Origin: Silanimonas lenta DSM 16282
GTDB taxonomy: Bacteria; Pseudomonadota; Gammaproteobacteria; Xanthomonadales; Xanthomonadaceae
Reading direction: 5' to 3'
DNA length: 64,000 nt
NCBI RefSeq assembly: GCF_000429065.1
Contig: NZ_AUBD01000005.1
Location: forward strand, 186,001 to 250,000
In this document: positions 10,221-18,763 of the stretch, piece after piece
How positions within the stretch are numbered: position 1 is the first letter of the stretch
Layout: each line of letters begins with the position of its first letter
Notes under the pieces: model-generated
Databases searched by the model: none
Told to the model about the DNA's origin: nothing
What the model saw: the letters and a program-made list of their open reading frames with translations, nothing else
Position numbers and translations under genes: made by a program

Positions 10221-10754
10221 TCACTTTTCATCCAAGGCCAAGGCGGCCTGCCGTTCGAGCCAACCGCCCGCACCGTCCGAGACCAGCTCGACGATCTCGA
10301 TGCGGTCGGGGCTCACCGAAGCGACGCGGCCGTCGCTCTGCCCCAGGTAATTGTCCTTGCGGACCCGGTAGGTGACCTTGTCCGGTGCCAGCACCAGCGC
10401 CACCATCCCGGGGCCGCTGCCGATCGTGCCGACCATGCGCAGCGCATCGAGCGGGAAGGCCTCGAGCGCCTCCTTGCGGCGGTTCGGATCGGGGCGCGGC
10501 CCGGAGGCGTCGCGGCTGCCCACCGGCGCCGAGAAGGGATCACGCAGGCCATCGGCGGTGTATTCGATCACCGGAAAGCTCTTCAGCGCCGGCAACGGGT
10601 CGAGCGGCGGGGCCGGACGGGCCTTGACCTCCTCCACCCAGGCCGAGAGATCCGCCGTGCCACGGCCACAACCCGCCAGGGCCAGGGATGCCAGGAGGCC
10701 GAGGGAAACGGACCGGACAAGCCGGGCCACGGAGAACTGTCGTTCGATGCTCAT
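10221..10754 (-). CDS. pilP: Type IV pilus assembly lipoprotein PilP
   Basis: A 177-residue lipoprotein. The N-terminus has charged residues, a hydrophobic run and a lipobox LAGC with Cys29 as the lipidated residue. The C-terminal half (about 85-165) matches the small beta domain of PilP that contacts PilQ and links the PilMNO inner-membrane platform to the secretin; MVGTIGSGPGMVALV is typical. Its start overlaps the pilO stop by 4 bases, so translation is probably coupled. Confidence 0.93.
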   Translation of the reverse strand: MSIERQFSVARLVRSVSLGLLASLALAGCGRGTADLSAWVEEVKARPAPPLDPLPALKSFPVIEYTADGLRDPFSAPVGSRDASGPRPDPNRRKEALEAFPLDALRMVGTIGSGPGMVALVLAPDKVTYRVRKDNYLGQSDGRVASVSPDRIEIVELVSDGAGGWLERQAALALDEK

Positions 10755-11431
10755 CGGGCTCCCCCCTGCGGAACCGCCTGCTTGGCCTCCGCCTGGGCCG
10801 CGATTTCCGACTCGTCGAGATAGCGGTAGGTCTTGATCGTGCCTTTCAGGCCGAGCACGCCGGGCGGCAGGGCGGGCTCGCCCTGCTTGCGCTCCTTGGG
10901 CGCCAGCGAGATGTCGTGGAAGGTCATGATCACCACCCGGGGCAGGGAGGCCACGCCGCTCACGAAGCGGCCGAACTGGTGGTAAGTACCGTTCATCTCG
11001 AGGCTGATCGGCTGCTCGGCGTAGAAGTCCTTGCCGACCTCGGCGCCGGGCTGGAACAGCTCGGTGTTGATGCCGGTGGCGCGCGCCGTCTGCGAGATGT
11101 CGACGATCAGGTCGGGCATCTCGGTCTTGGAGGGCAGCTGGCGCAGCATCTGCCGCAGCATCGTCTCCATCTCCGCGAGCTGCGCCTTGAGCGGCTCGAG
11201 GTTCGCCGCCTTGGCCGCTTCCTGCTCGAAGGTGCGGCGCAGTTGCTGCTCCTGGGACTCCAGCCCCTCCAGTTCGGCCTGCTTGTCGCTGATCACGAAG
11301 TACCAGCCGAGCAGGACGATGAGGACGACCAGCAGCACGCAGGCACCGATCTTGGCCTCCCTGGGCCAGGCCCCGGTGTTGTTGAAGTCGAGGTTGTTGA
11401 TGTCGCTGAGCTTGAAGGCTTTCTTCGCCAT
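10751..11431 (-). CDS. pilO: Type IV pilus inner-membrane platform protein PilO
   Basis: About 226 residues. The ATG at 11431 is chosen because GAGG sits 8 bases upstream and the resulting N-terminus (MAKKAFKLSDINNLDF) matches PilO proteins; an upstream in-frame extension would be Arg-rich and overlap pilN. A short cytoplasmic tail is followed by one transmembrane helix at about 25-45, a coiled coil at 50-95, and a periplasmic ferredoxin-like domain. PilO pairs with PilN to form the platform that aligns PilM and the secretin. Confidence 0.93.
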   Translation of the reverse strand: MAKKAFKLSDINNLDFNNTGAWPREAKIGACVLLVVLIVLLGWYFVISDKQAELEGLESQEQQLRRTFEQEAAKAANLEPLKAQLAEMETMLRQMLRQLPSKTEMPDLIVDISQTARATGINTELFQPGAEVGKDFYAEQPISLEMNGTYHQFGRFVSGVASLPRVVIMTFHDISLAPKERKQGEPALPPGVLGLKGTIKTYRYLDESEIAAQAEAKQAVPQGGAR

Positions 11432-11441
11432 GGGGGGATCC

Positions 11442-12065
11442 TCAGGAAGCCTGCGCCGCGGCCGGGGCAGGCGCCTGGTTCTCCGCGCCCGTGCCCGCCT
11501 CCGCATCCGACTCGGAAGCCGACTTGAGCGCGACCCGCATCTCGAACTCGAAGGGCAGCGCCCGGTCCTCGGCCTTGACCTCGCCGGCGCGGATGACGTT
11601 GAGCCGCGGGTTGGTGATGAGGCCGCTGGCCTCGAGGTTGCGCATGTAGGCGCTGACCCGCGACTCGGACTGCGAACGCCCGTTCAGGGTGAGCTCGGCG
11701 CCGTTCTGCTTGATGCTCACCAGGCGCACCCCATCCGGGATGGTGCGCACCAGCTCCTCGAACAGCTTGACGTTCTGCGAGCGGGCGGCCTGCAGGTCCT
11801 CGATGACCTTCTTGCGCTGCAGGAGGCTCGCCTTCTGCGCCTCGAGGCCCTCGATCTCCTTGATCTGCGCCTGCACCTTGGTGATTTCCTGCTGCAGCAG
11901 CGCATTGCGGGCGTTCTGCCCTTCGATGTGCCCGTTGTAGTAGGCGCTGCCGAGGAACACCAGGGCCACGCCGGCGACGAAGGCGCCGCCCAGCATGGTC
12001 ATGAATTCCTTCTGCCGCTGCTTGCGGCGCTCGGCGCGCCACGGAAGGAGGTTGATGCGTGCCAT
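11442..12065 (-). CDS. pilN: Type IV pilus inner-membrane platform protein PilN
   Basis: A 207-residue bitopic membrane protein. The N-terminal MARINLLPWRAERR is the conserved cytoplasmic peptide that docks into PilM. A transmembrane helix (about 22-42), a coiled coil and a periplasmic domain that pairs with PilO follow. The C-terminal 20 residues are Ala/Glu-rich. The ATG shares one base with the pilM stop. Confidence 0.95.
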   Translation of the reverse strand: MARINLLPWRAERRKQRQKEFMTMLGGAFVAGVALVFLGSAYYNGHIEGQNARNALLQQEITKVQAQIKEIEGLEAQKASLLQRKKVIEDLQAARSQNVKLFEELVRTIPDGVRLVSIKQNGAELTLNGRSQSESRVSAYMRNLEASGLITNPRLNVIRAGEVKAEDRALPFEFEMRVALKSASESDAEAGTGAENQAPAPAAAQAS

Positions 12066-13123
12066 CAGTCGAAGCTCCTCAGGGCGAGGCCGCAGGCGAT
12101 CATCAGGGAGGGGGCGTCCTGCTGCAGGGAATGCGCCTGCACGCGCGGCCCGAGGCCCATGTTGGCCAGCGGGTTGGCGACCACGGTGGGGATGCCGAGG
12201 TGCTCCTCGACCATGCGGTCGATGCCGGCGATCGAGGCGCAGCCGCCGGCCAGCACCACCTGGTCGACCTTGTTGTACTCGCTGCCGGCGTAGAAGAACT
12301 GCAGCAGTCGGCTGACCTGCTGGACCATGGCTTCCTTGAAGGGCTCGAGCACCTCGGGCTCGTAGCTCTCGGGCAGGCCGCCCTGGCGCTTGGCGGCCCC
12401 GGCCTCCTCGTAGCTCATGCCGTAGCGGCGCATGATCTCGTCGGTGAGCTGCTTGCCGCCGAAGACCTGCTCGCGGGCATAGATGCTGCGGCCGCCCTTG
12501 ATCACGTTCAGGGTGGTCATGGTCGAGCCGATGTCGACCAGGGCGACGATCGCGTCCTTGCCGATGCCGAGCTGCTCGGCCACCAGCCGGAAGGCGTTCT
12601 CGAGGGCGAAGACCTCGACGTCGACGACCTTGGCGGTGAGCCCGCCGAGCTCCAGGGCCTGCTGGCGCAGCTCGACGTTCTCGGTGCGCGAGGCGGCGAG
12701 CAGCACGTGCACGTTCTCGGGGCTGGAGGGCACCGGGCCGAGCACCTCGAAGTCGAGGCTCACCTCGTCGATCGGGAAGGGAATGTAGTTGGCGGCCTCC
12801 AGCTGCACCTGGTCTTCCATGGCGTCATCGTCCAGGTCGGCCGACATGCTGATCACCTTGGTGATCACCGCGGCACCGGACACCGCCACCGCGGCATGCT
12901 TGGCCTTGCTGCCGGAACGGGCCAGGGCGCGCTTGATCGCCTCGCCCACCGCCTCGACCTCGACGATGTTCTTCTCGACCACGGCATTGGGCGGCAAGGC
13001 CTCCACGCCGTAGTGGTCGACCCGGTAGCGGTTGCCGACCTGGCTTAGCTGGAGCAGCTTGACGGCCGTCGAGCTGATGTCGATCCCGACCAGCGGAACC
13101 CTGGATGGACTGAACAAACCCAT
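12065..13123 (-). CDS. pilM: Type IV pilus actin-like ATPase PilM
   Basis: A 352-residue cytosolic protein with the FtsA/actin fold that binds PilN and connects the pilus motor to the membrane platform. Family signatures are LVGIDISSTAVKLLQLS at the N-terminus, ALVDIGSTMTTLNVI (phosphate loop) and VVLAGGCASIAGID near the C-terminus. GGGGAGAAACCG before the ATG gives a strong ribosome binding site. It is the first gene of the operon and diverges from ponA across 183 bases. Confidence 0.96.
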   Translation of the reverse strand: MGLFSPSRVPLVGIDISSTAVKLLQLSQVGNRYRVDHYGVEALPPNAVVEKNIVEVEAVGEAIKRALARSGSKAKHAAVAVSGAAVITKVISMSADLDDDAMEDQVQLEAANYIPFPIDEVSLDFEVLGPVPSSPENVHVLLAASRTENVELRQQALELGGLTAKVVDVEVFALENAFRLVAEQLGIGKDAIVALVDIGSTMTTLNVIKGGRSIYAREQVFGGKQLTDEIMRRYGMSYEEAGAAKRQGGLPESYEPEVLEPFKEAMVQQVSRLLQFFYAGSEYNKVDQVVLAGGCASIAGIDRMVEEHLGIPTVVANPLANMGLGPRVQAHSLQQDAPSLMIACGLALRSFD

Positions 13124-13170
13124 CGGTTTCTCCCCTTCCCACGGGCGCTTACGTGAGATTAATGCGCTGC

Positions 13171-13197
13171 GACATTAAAAACAGAAAACTGTGTCAA
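13171..13197 (-). promoter_or_regulatory. AT-rich promoter region upstream of pilM
   Basis: In an otherwise GC-rich gap the minus strand carries a perfect TTGACA (13192-13197) followed by a T/A-rich tract up to about 13171. TTTAAT-like hexamers fall at sub-optimal spacing (12-14 bases), so the exact -10 is uncertain. Confidence 0.4.
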
Positions 13198-13270
13198 CCG
13201 CAACGCCTGCTTAACACGCCCCCTGCCGACCGGCCCTCCGGACGGGGGCCGGCCGCCCTCCCCCGCCCCG

Positions 13271-13276
13271 TATACT
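13271..13276 (+). promoter_or_regulatory. -10 candidate for ponA (TATACT)
   Basis: TATACT followed by CCGCCCC lies 30 bases before the ponA ATG. No -35 is apparent. It belongs to a recurring TANACT + C/G-rich motif seen upstream of rpmE2, rph and the cobalamin riboswitch. Confidence 0.45.
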
Positions 13277-13306
13277 CCGCCCCTCGCTTTCCGGAAACCC
13301 CACCCG

Positions 13307-15751
13307 ATGCGCCCCTGGTTGCGCTGGCTGCGACGCCTGTTCCTGCTTGGACTCTCCCTCGGCCTGCTCGGCCTCGCCGCGGCGGCGGCCGTCCTCTGGA
13401 CGGTCTGGCCGCAACTGCCGGACGTCTCCGAACTGCGCCGGGTCGAGCTGCAGCTGCCGCTCACCGTGCAGTCGGCCGACGGCAAGCTCATCGCACTGTT
13501 CGGTGAGACGCGCCGCTACCCGGCCTCCATCGACCAGATCCCGGAACGGGTGAAGCAGGCCTTCCTGGCCGCCGAGGATGCCCGCTTCTACGAGCACGAG
13601 GGGCTCGACGTGCAGGGCATCCTGCGCGCGGTGTGGCTGCTCGTCTCCACCGACCGGGCCCGGGTGCCCGGGGGCAGCACCATCACCCAGCAGGTGGCGC
13701 GCGACTTCTACCTCAGCAACGAATACAGCTTCGTGCGCAAGTTCCGGGAGATGCTGCTCGCCATCAAGATGGAGCGCGAGCTGAGCAAGGACGAGATCCT
13801 CGAGCTCTACCTGAACAAGATCTTCTTCGGCAACCGCGCCTACGGCGTGGCCGCGGCCGCCGAGTTCTACTACGGCAAGACCCTGGACCAGCTCACGCTG
13901 GCCGAGGCGGCGATGCTGGCGGGCATCCCGAAGTTCCCCTCCAGCGCCAATCCGATCAGCAACCCGGCGCGGGCCATGGAGCGGCGCAACCACTACGTAC
14001 TGCCGCGGATGCACGAGCTCGGCATGATCTCGGCCGAGGAGCTGGCCGCCGCGCTCGCCGAGCCCAACACCGCCTCGCCGAACGAGCCGAAGGTGGAAGT
14101 GGATGCCCCCTATCTCGCCGAGATGGTGCGCCAGGCCATGGAGGAGCGCTTCGGCGCCGATGCCCTGACCCGTGGCTACCGGGTGACCACCACGGTGCGC
14201 TCCTCCGACCAGAACGCCGCGGTGGCGGCCCTGCGCGCCGGCCTGTTCGAATACGACCAGCGCCGCGGCTGGCGCGGGCCCGAGGGGCATATCGAGCATG
14301 CGGCCAGCCTGCCGGCGGACGCGCTGGCGCGGCAGGTGGGCAGCTATGTCGCCCTGCCGGAACTGCGCGCCGCGGTGGTGCTGGAGACGGGGCCGCAGGG
14401 CGCCCGCCTGCTCACCGCCCGTGACGGCGAGGTAAGCCTGCCCGCCGCCGGCACGCGCTGGACTGGCCGCAGCCCGGCGCAGCTGCTGAAGCCCGGCGAC
14501 GTGGTGCGCCTGCGTACCCTCGCCGATGGCACGCTGGTGCTGGCCCAGGCCCCGCAGGCCCAGGCCGCGCTGGTGTCGCTGGAGCACGAGACCGGCGCGG
14601 TGCGCGCCCTGGTCGGCGGCTACAGTTTCGCCCTGAACAAGTTCAACCGCGCCACCCAGGCGCAGCGCCAGCCCGGCTCCAGCTTCAAGCCCTTCGTCTT
14701 CGCCGCCGCCTTCGAGCGCGGCTACCACCCGGCCTCGATCGTGATGGACGCCCCGGTGGTGTTCCGCGACCGCGCCGGCAACGTCTGGCGGCCGCAGAAC
14801 GACAAGGGCGACTTCGCCGGGCCGATGCGCCTGCGCGAGGCCATGGTGCAGTCGCGCAACCTGGTCTCGGTGCGCCTGCTGGATGCCATCGGCGTGCAGT
14901 TCGCCCAGCGCTACATCACCCAGTTCGGCTTCAGCCCGGAGAGCCTGCCGCCCAACCTCTCGATGTCGCTCGGCACCTCCTCGCTCACCCCGATGGCGAT
15001 GACCGCGGCCTATGCCGTGTTCGCCAATGGCGGCTACCGGGTGGAACCCTATTTCATCGCCCGGATCGAGGACCGCTTCGGCCAGGTGCTGGAAGAGGCC
15101 CGCCCGCGCCGCGCCTGCCCGGCCTGCGGCGGCGTGGGCGGCGAAGCGGCCGGCCAGCCGGCGGTGGTGGACGGGTTCGACTTCGGCGAGGTGCCGCGCC
15201 CGCTGGCGGCGGCCGGCGGCGAGGCCTCCACCGCCCCCCTGCCGCCGGGGCCGGACGAACTCGCCCCCCGGGCCATCGACGCCCGCACCGCCTTCATGGT
15301 GCGCTCGATGCTGCTCGACGTGGTGCGGCGCGGCACCGGCGCGGCGGCGCGCTCGATCGGCCGCGAGGACATCGGCGGCAAGACCGGCTCCACCAACGAA
15401 TACCGCGATGCCTGGTTCGCCGGCATGGGCGGCGACCTCGTGACCACCGCCTGGGTGGGGCGCGACGACTTCACCAGCCTCGGGCGCGGCGAGTATGGCG
15501 GCCGCGCCGCCCTGCCGATCTGGATCGGGTACATGAGCGCGGCGCTGAAGGACGTGCCGGTGGACCGCCGGCCGCCGCCGGCCGGCCTGGTGACGGTGAC
15601 CATCAACCCGGCCACCGGCGCCCTGCTCCCGCCGGGCACGCCGGGGGGCATGGTGGATTACGTGAAGGCCGAGGACTACGACCGCATGCTGGCCGCCGGC
15701 CTCGGCAGCGAGACGCCGGAATTCGAGGAAAAGGCCTTCGACATCTTCTGA
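13307..15751 (+). CDS. ponA: Penicillin-binding protein 1A (class A bifunctional PBP)
   Basis: An 814-residue inner-membrane enzyme that polymerises and cross-links peptidoglycan. It has a short cytoplasmic tail, a transmembrane helix at about 10-33, and a GT51 glycosyltransferase domain with catalytic Glu90 in AAEDARFYEHEG and the GGSTITQQVAR motif. A transpeptidase domain follows with S458-F-K (SxxK), SRN at 516-518 and KTGSTN near 690. An extra segment around residues 600-640 contains CPAC. The divergent ponA/pilM arrangement is common in gammaproteobacteria. A hairpin terminator follows at 15797. Confidence 0.96.
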   Translation: MRPWLRWLRRLFLLGLSLGLLGLAAAAAVLWTVWPQLPDVSELRRVELQLPLTVQSADGKLIALFGETRRYPASIDQIPERVKQAFLAAEDARFYEHEGLDVQGILRAVWLLVSTDRARVPGGSTITQQVARDFYLSNEYSFVRKFREMLLAIKMERELSKDEILELYLNKIFFGNRAYGVAAAAEFYYGKTLDQLTLAEAAMLAGIPKFPSSANPISNPARAMERRNHYVLPRMHELGMISAEELAAALAEPNTASPNEPKVEVDAPYLAEMVRQAMEERFGADALTRGYRVTTTVRSSDQNAAVAALRAGLFEYDQRRGWRGPEGHIEHAASLPADALARQVGSYVALPELRAAVVLETGPQGARLLTARDGEVSLPAAGTRWTGRSPAQLLKPGDVVRLRTLADGTLVLAQAPQAQAALVSLEHETGAVRALVGGYSFALNKFNRATQAQRQPGSSFKPFVFAAAFERGYHPASIVMDAPVVFRDRAGNVWRPQNDKGDFAGPMRLREAMVQSRNLVSVRLLDAIGVQFAQRYITQFGFSPESLPPNLSMSLGTSSLTPMAMTAAYAVFANGGYRVEPYFIARIEDRFGQVLEEARPRRACPACGGVGGEAAGQPAVVDGFDFGEVPRPLAAAGGEASTAPLPPGPDELAPRAIDARTAFMVRSMLLDVVRRGTGAAARSIGREDIGGKTGSTNEYRDAWFAGMGGDLVTTAWVGRDDFTSLGRGEYGGRAALPIWIGYMSAALKDVPVDRRPPPAGLVTVTINPATGALLPPGTPGGMVDYVKAEDYDRMLAAGLGSETPEFEEKAFDIF

Positions 15752-15796
15752 CGCCCGCGTCGCGGGCGCCGGCCCCGGAAACTGCCCCCTGAAACA

Positions 15797-15824
15797 CGAA
15801 GCCCCGCGTCGCCGCGGGGCTTCG
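15797..15824. terminator. Bidirectional hairpin terminator between ponA and gltA
   Basis: A perfect 12-bp stem (15797-15808 with 15813-15824) has the tetraloop TCGC. It is followed by TTCTTTCC on the plus strand and GTGTTTC on the minus strand, so it can serve both convergent genes. Confidence 0.8.
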
Positions 15825-15880
15825 TTCTTTCCTTCGCCGCGCCGTGCCGGCAGGGCCAGGCGCTGCGGGGAGTGCCGGCT

Positions 15881-17170
15881 TCAGCGCTTGTCGAAGGGCA
15901 CGTAGTCGCGCGGGGTGGCGCCGGTGTAGATCTGCCGCGGGCGGCCGATCTTGGCCTCCGGATCGACCTGCTGCTCCAGCCAGTGGCTGACCCAGCCGGC
16001 AGTGCGGGCCAGCGCGAACATCACCGTGAACATCTCGGTGGGAATGCCGAGCGCCTTGTAGATCAGGCCGGAGTAGAAGTCGACGTTCGGGTAGAGCTTG
16101 CGGGCGACGAAGTACTCGTCCTTCAGCGCCGCTTCCTCGAGGCGCATGGCCACCTCGAGCAGCGGGTCGTTGACCCCCAGCTCGGCCAGCACCTTGTGGC
16201 ACATCTCGCGGATGATGGCGGCGCGCGGGTCGTAGTTCTTGTACACGCGGTGGCCGAAGCCCATCAGGCGGAAGCCGGAGTTCTTGTCCTTGGCCTTCTC
16301 CACCGCCTTGGCCACGTCCTCCGGACGGCCGATCTCCTCCAGCATCTTCAGCACCGCCTCGTTGGCGCCGCCATGCGCCGGCCCCCAGAGGGCGGCGATG
16401 CCGGCGGCCACGCAGGCATAGGGGTTGGCGCCGGTGGAACCGACCAGGCGCACGGTGGAGGTGGAGGCGTTCTGCTCGTGGTCGGCGTGCAGGATGAACA
16501 AGAGGTCGAGGGCCTTGGCCGCCACCGGCTTCAGCTGCAGGGGCTCGCTCGGCACCTCGAACATCATGTGCAGGAAGCGGGTGGTGTACTCGAGGTTGTT
16601 GCGCGGGTAGCGGATCGGCCAGCCGATCGACTGCCGGTAGCAGGCGGCGGCGATGGTGGGCACCTTGGCAATCAGGCGCACCGCGGCGAGGCGGCGCTGC
16701 TCCGGGTCGTCGAGGTTCAGGGTGTCGTGGTAGAAGGCCGAGAGCGAGCCGACCATGCCGCAGAGCATGGCCATGGGATGGGCGTCGTGGCGGAAGCCCC
16801 CGAGGAAGGTCTTCAGCGCCTCGTGCATCATCGTGTGGTGCGTGACCTCGTGCTCGAAGGCATCGAACTGCGTCCGGGTGGGCAGCTCGCCATGCATCAG
16901 CAGGTAGGCCACCTCGAGGAAGCTCGACTGCTTGGCGAGCTGCTCGATCGGATAGCCGCGGTAGAGCAGCACGCCCTCGTCGCCGTCGATGTAGGTGACG
17001 GCGCTGCGGCAGCTGGCGGTGGCCATGAAGCCCGGGTCGTAGGTGAAGTGGCCGGACTCCTTGGCGAGCTTGCCGATGTCGATGCACGGCGCCCCGAGGC
17101 TGCCGCGGTGCACGGGCAGGGACACGGCCTTGTCGCCGATGTTCAGGGTCACACTGGTGGGATCGCTCAC
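15881..17170 (-). CDS. gltA: Citrate synthase
   Basis: About 429 residues; condenses acetyl-CoA and oxaloacetate at the entry of the citric acid cycle. The GTG at 17170 is preferred because AAGGAG lies 8 bases upstream and the product then starts [12 protein letters not shown]; an in-frame ATG at 17212 lacks such a site. Catalytic elements are [22 protein letters not shown], and the Asp in [17 protein letters not shown]. The length and sequence fit the hexameric, NADH-sensitive type I enzymes of Gram-negative bacteria. Confidence 0.96.
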   Translation of the reverse strand: MSDPTSVTLNIGDKAVSLPVHRGSLGAPCIDIGKLAKESGHFTYDPGFMATASCRSAVTYIDGDEGVLLYRGYPIEQLAKQSSFLEVAYLLMHGELPTRTQFDAFEHEVTHHTMMHEALKTFLGGFRHDAHPMAMLCGMVGSLSAFYHDTLNLDDPEQRRLAAVRLIAKVPTIAAACYRQSIGWPIRYPRNNLEYTTRFLHMMFEVPSEPLQLKPVAAKALDLLFILHADHEQNASTSTVRLVGSTGANPYACVAAGIAALWGPAHGGANEAVLKMLEEIGRPEDVAKAVEKAKDKNSGFRLMGFGHRVYKNYDPRAAIIREMCHKVLAELGVNDPLLEVAMRLEEAALKDEYFVARKLYPNVDFYSGLIYKALGIPTEMFTVMFALARTAGWVSHWLEQQVDPEAKIGRPRQIYTGATPRDYVPFDKR

Positions 17171-17256
17171 GGTTCGCACTCCTTGGGACGGGGCGCGTGC
17201 CGGAGGCTCCACGCCACAGATGAAGACGGGCCGGGCACGGGGCCCGGATCTTCACA

Positions 17257-17265
17257 AGTATCGCA
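17257..17265 (-). promoter_or_regulatory. Extended -10 candidate for gltA
   Basis: The minus strand reads TGCGATACT (TG-N-GATACT), about 85 bases upstream of the GTG start. A GC-rich imperfect hairpin (CCGGG/CCCGG) lies in the leader. No -35 is visible. Confidence 0.35.
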
Positions 17266-17349
17266 TAGGCCCCGGAGACGAGGGTGGCGGCAGCGCGAAG
17301 GCGCGCGGCGGCGGGGGTGGAATCGCGTCAACGCGGAGGCCGGAAACGG

Positions 17350-17375
17350 CGAAGGCCGGCGATGGCCGGCCTTCG
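17350..17375 (-). terminator. Hairpin after rpmE2
   Basis: A perfect 11-bp stem (17350-17360 with 17365-17375) has a 4-base loop and starts 33 bases past the rpmE2 stop. Only a short T run (GTTTCC) follows on the minus strand, so termination strength is uncertain. Confidence 0.55.
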
Positions 17376-17407
17376 GGATGCCTGCGGCGCGGGAGCGCAG
17401 AAGCGGC

Positions 17408-17653
17408 TTACTTGCCGTAACGCTTGCGGAAGCGGTCGACGCGGCCGGCGCTGTCGAGGATCTGCTTGCTCTTGCCCGTGTAGAAGGGGTGCGAGGCCGA
17501 GGAGACTTCGATCTTGATGAGCGGATAGGTCTCGCCGTCCTCCCACTTGATCGTCTCCTTGGAGCTGAGCGTGGAGCGGGTCAGGAACGCGAAATCCGTG
17601 GTCACGTCCTGGAACACGACCGGCTGGTAGTTGGGGTGGATACCTTCTTTCAT
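17408..17653 (-). CDS. rpmE2: Type B 50S ribosomal protein L31
   Basis: About 81 residues. The start [16 protein letters not shown] is the usual one; an in-frame ATG four codons upstream is less likely. The protein lacks the zinc-binding cysteines of the type A L31, which marks it as the zinc-independent paralogue (YkgM type). It binds the large subunit near the inter-subunit bridge. Type B genes are often repressed by Zur when zinc is plentiful, but I see no convincing Zur box here. It stands alone between its own -10 and a hairpin. Confidence 0.95.
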   Translation of the reverse strand: MKEGIHPNYQPVVFQDVTTDFAFLTRSTLSSKETIKWEDGETYPLIKIEVSSASHPFYTGKSKQILDSAGRVDRFRKRYGK

Positions 17654-17696
17654 GGCGGGTCCCAAGAAGCGGTGGGTCGGGGAAAGGAAAGGCGGG

Positions 17697-17702
17697 AGTC
17701 TA
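17697..17702 (-). promoter_or_regulatory. -10 candidate for rpmE2 (TAGACT)
   Basis: The minus strand reads GGCTAGACTCCCGCC about 45 bases before the start. It matches the window's recurring TANACT + CCCGCC motif. Confidence 0.45.
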
Positions 17703-17771
17703 GCCGGCCCAAGGCCTCGGGTTCAAGGGGCCGCCTTGCCCCGGTTCAGCCGGCAGCCGCGGCGCCCCGGC

Positions 17772-18698
17772 TCAGGCCAGGGCGAGACGCAGCCAGTGGT
17801 GGAAGCGCGCCGGATCGACGCCCTCGAGGATGCGGGCCCGGGCCGGGCGGCCGGAGCGGTTGCCCCAGTCGACGATGGTGGCGCCGCGGGCGAGGCGGCC
17901 GCCGGTCTCGACGGCCACCGGCCGCCGCGCCCAGCCGGTGACCGCCTCCGGCTCGAGGGCGGCGAGCATGGCAAGGCCGTCGGCACAGTGCCAGAGCTGG
18001 CCGCGGCGGTCTTCCGACCACTCCCGGGTGCGGCGCGAGATGGCGGCGTAGAAGGCCGCCTTCGGGCCACCCTCCGCGAACCAGCGCTCGACCTCGTCGT
18101 GCGGCAGGCCGTGGCGCAGCACCGCCTCCCAGTCCACGAGGTCGAAGGACTCGAAGGCCTCGAACACCACGTGGGCGGCCTCGGGATCGAAGCCGATGTT
18201 GAACTCGGCGCTGACCGAGGTATTCCCCTGCCCCGTCACCGCCCCGCCCATCACCACCAGCCGGCCGATGCGCGCGGGCAGGCCGGGGTCGAGGCGCAGG
18301 GCGAGGGCGAGGTTGGTGAGCGGCCCCAGGCAGACCAGCAGCAGGCCCGGATGGGCCCGGCTCAGGCGGATCATGGCCAGCGCGGCATGCTCGGCCTCGG
18401 CCGGGCGGGCGGGCGGCAGGTAGCCGGTGTCGCCGAAGCCGTCGCGGCCGTGCACGTAGGCCGCGTCCCCGGCCGGATGCACCAGCGGCACCGGGCAGCC
18501 CGGGAACACCGGCAGCTCGACCCCCGCCACCTCGCAGAGCTTCAGCGCATTGCGCACGGTGTGGTCGAGACCGACGTTGCCGGCGGTGACGGTGAGCCCC
18601 AGCAGCCGGTGCGCCGGGCTGGCGAAGGCCATCAGCAGGGCCCAGGCATCGTCCACGCCGGGGTCGGTGTCGATGAGCAGGGGAATCCGGTCAGGCAT
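17772..18698 (-). CDS. Inosine/uridine-preferring nucleoside hydrolase
   Basis: A 308-residue enzyme that cleaves the N-glycosidic bond of ribonucleosides to give free base and ribose. The calcium-binding signature DTDPGVDDA is at 10-18. GPLTNLALAL and the later VMGGAV and EFNIGFDPEAA segments fit the family, as does the Asp in the C-terminal ADGLAML region. No signal peptide is seen, so it should be cytosolic. It is not obviously part of an operon; recG precedes it on the same strand after a GC-rich hairpin. Confidence 0.9.
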   Translation of the reverse strand: MPDRIPLLIDTDPGVDDAWALLMAFASPAHRLLGLTVTAGNVGLDHTVRNALKLCEVAGVELPVFPGCPVPLVHPAGDAAYVHGRDGFGDTGYLPPARPAEAEHAALAMIRLSRAHPGLLLVCLGPLTNLALALRLDPGLPARIGRLVVMGGAVTGQGNTSVSAEFNIGFDPEAAHVVFEAFESFDLVDWEAVLRHGLPHDEVERWFAEGGPKAAFYAAISRRTREWSEDRRGQLWHCADGLAMLAALEPEAVTGWARRPVAVETGGRLARGATIVDWGNRSGRPARARILEGVDPARFHHWLRLALA

Positions 18699-18724
18699 GG
18701 CGGGCGGGCGCGGAAGGGGGCGGC

Positions 18725-18730
18725 AGTGTG
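18725..18730 (-). promoter_or_regulatory. -10 candidate for the nucleoside hydrolase gene
   Basis: CACACT followed by GCCGCCCCC on the minus strand, about 27 bases upstream of the start. It is a weaker member of the recurring TANACT family. Confidence 0.3.
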
Positions 18731-18738
18731 CCGCGCCC

Positions 18739-18761
18739 GCCGGCGCCGGCCAAGCGCCGGC
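18739..18761 (-). terminator. GC-rich hairpin after recG
   Basis: An 8-bp perfect stem (GCCGGCGC with GCGCCGGC) has a 7-base loop, ending 3 bases from the recG stop. No T run follows, so it may only slow or protect the transcript end. Confidence 0.35.
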
Positions 18762-18763
18762 GC

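Noticed and set aside
13171-13197. A full consensus sigma-70 promoter for pilM
   Set aside because: TTGACA is present, but no -10 hexamer lies 16-18 bases away, so only a promoter region is reported.
17171-17212. Upstream ATG start for gltA
   Set aside because: The GTG at 17170 has AAGGAG at the right distance and gives the usual citrate synthase N-terminus.
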